Positions 5,663-6,678 of a stretch of DNA of 6,678 nucleotides are shown here, in pieces; position 1 is the first letter of the stretch; the number at the start of each line of letters is the position of its first letter. A program made the position numbers and the translations under genes. Under the pieces are notes generated by a model. It searched no databases. It was not told where the DNA came from and saw nothing but the letters and a program-made list of their open reading frames with translations. The DNA lies in contig JAGLQD010000199.1 in the NCBI GenBank assembly GCA_023136985.1, positions 1 through 6,678 on the forward strand, in the 5' to 3' direction. The DNA is from Candidatus Sabulitectum sp. GTDB taxonomy: Bacteria > Fermentibacterota > Fermentibacteria > Fermentibacterales > JCC-6.

Positions 5663-6678
5663 ATGAAAAATTATAATTCTGAGAAACTGAGAACTGTGGC
5701 CGTGCTCGGTCACGGTTCTGTTGGTAAAACCAGTTTTTGTGATGCCTTGCTTTTTGCAGGAGGCGGATGTGAACGGCTGGGAAGCGTTGATGATGGAACA
5801 AGTGTCTTTGATTACACATCAGAGAGCAGAGAAAAAAAACACAGCTTCGGTTCATCCATGGCCACTCTGGACTGGAATGGCGTAAAGGTAAACATTATTG
5901 ATACACCGGGACTGGCGGATTTCCACGGTGAAACAATTGGAGCGATCTCAGCATCCGACATGGCTATTATTCTTCTTGACGGCAAAGACGGTGTCGAAGT
6001 CGGCAGTTTCAAAACATGGAGATTTGCCAAGACTGCGGATATTCCAGTTTTCATCTATGTGAGCCGGGTAGATCGCGAGAACGCAAATTTTGACAGAGTC
6101 GTTGAGCAGGCAAAAGAAATGTTCAACAAGCATGTGGTGCCTGTGGTCTTCCCTGTGATGGATGGAGACACATTCATCGGTGTGGTCAATGCAATAACCC
6201 GTAAAGCTTTCGATGCATCAGGGAACGAAATGGAAATTCCTGAAAGTGCAAAAGAACAGTGTGAAGATTACAGAATGCAACTTATTGAAGAAGCTGCTGA
6301 GGCTGATGAAGAACTCATGGACATTTTCTTCGCCAATGAAACACTCACAGCAGAAGAACTCAAAAAAGGCATAAAGCTTGCTGTAAAGAACAGAGGGATG
6401 TTCCCTCTGTACTGTGGTGCTTCCATGCCTCCTGTGGGTCAGAGATTCGTTCTTGATGCAATTGTCGAGTACGCCCCGTCACCTCTGGAAGCAACACCTG
6501 CTCCAGTAATTGATGGTGACCCGGTTCTACCGGACCCCAAAGGTGGATTTGTTGCACGGGCATTCAGCACAAAACACGATAAGCATGTGGGAGATATGGT
6601 CTACCTCAAGATCCTCAGAGGTTCGGTTGAAGGATCACACGAGGCAATCAATATTGCAAGGCATCAGACTGAGCGCAT
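5663..6678 (+). CDS. EF-G-like translational GTPase paralogue, N-terminal part; 3' end outside window
   Basis: 338 codons are present; full EF-G proteins have about 690, so roughly half is missing. The G domain aligns without gaps to EF-G across the switch I region. G1 is GHGSVGKT (16-23), switch I carries Ser61 where EF-G has the Thr of RGIT, G3 is DTPG (80-83) followed by Leu84, G4 is SRVD (134-137), and G5 is GAS (252-254). The insert and helix that follow also match EF-G (IEEAAEADEELMD; YAPSP), and domain II starts near 292 (GGFVARAFS). Canonical EF-G has DTPGH and NKMD, so this is not the housekeeping fusA product. It fits the EF-G-like/EF-G2 group, of which Thermus TTHA1498 is a member from memory. 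Its role is probably on the ribosome but undefined. The gene has its own promoter and is divergent from the dehydrogenase genes. Confidence 0.88.
   Translation, partial: MKNYNSEKLRTVAVLGHGSVGKTSFCDALLFAGGGCERLGSVDDGTSVFDYTSESREKKHSFGSSMATLDWNGVKVNIIDTPGLADFHGETIGAISASDMAIILLDGKDGVEVGSFKTWRFAKTADIPVFIYVSRVDRENANFDRVVEQAKEMFNKHVVPVVFPVMDGDTFIGVVNAITRKAFDASGNEMEIPESAKEQCEDYRMQLIEEAAEADEELMDIFFANETLTAEELKKGIKLAVKNRGMFPLYCGASMPPVGQRFVLDAIVEYAPSPLEATPAPVIDGDPVLPDPKGGFVARAFSTKHDKHVGDMVYLKILRGSVEGSHEAINIARHQTER

Overview
The window looks like bacterial chromosomal DNA. It has tightly packed genes, clear Shine-Dalgarno sites and a divergent promoter region, and no sign of mobile elements, tRNA, rRNA or CRISPR. 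The organism cannot be named from the sequence. A secreted gingipain-type (C25) cysteine peptidase, an iron-sulfur-rich amino-acid-type dehydrogenase with inserted ferredoxin clusters, and an EF-G paralogue together fit an anaerobic or facultative Gram-negative bacterium. The FCB group or a related candidate phylum is a weak guess from the C25 peptidase.

Layout. Positions 1-5468 are read on the minus strand and 5663-6678 on the plus strand. In transcription order the minus-strand genes are: a 104-residue membrane-anchored zinc-ribbon protein (5468-5154, TTG start); a 690-residue multi-cofactor flavoprotein, the alpha subunit (5129-3057, TTG start chosen from its RBS); a 378-residue DAO-family FAD oxidoreductase, the beta subunit (3057-1921), overlapping alpha by one base (TAATG); and, after a 91-bp AT-rich spacer, the N-terminal 609 residues of a secreted C25 peptidase (1829-1, running off the window). 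On the plus strand, behind a promoter with a perfect TTGACA -35 box, is the first 338 residues of an EF-G-like GTPase, cut by the window end.

How they work together. Alpha and beta are clearly one enzyme of the HcnABC / dye-linked L-proline dehydrogenase / D-hydroxyproline dehydrogenase type. Beta should oxidise a small amino acid or N-substituted amino acid at its FAD. Alpha carries its own FAD plus, by motif count, two [2Fe-2S] and two [4Fe-4S] centres that would take the electrons away. Alpha appears to unite in one chain what other systems encode as separate HcnA, HcnB and ferredoxin subunits. The zinc-ribbon protein is probably co-transcribed, with no known role. The C25 peptidase may be a separate unit, since a candidate promoter and a 14-bp palindrome lie just upstream. 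The EF-G paralogue is unrelated in function but shares the divergent control region. Its GTPase motifs depart from canonical EF-G at several key positions.
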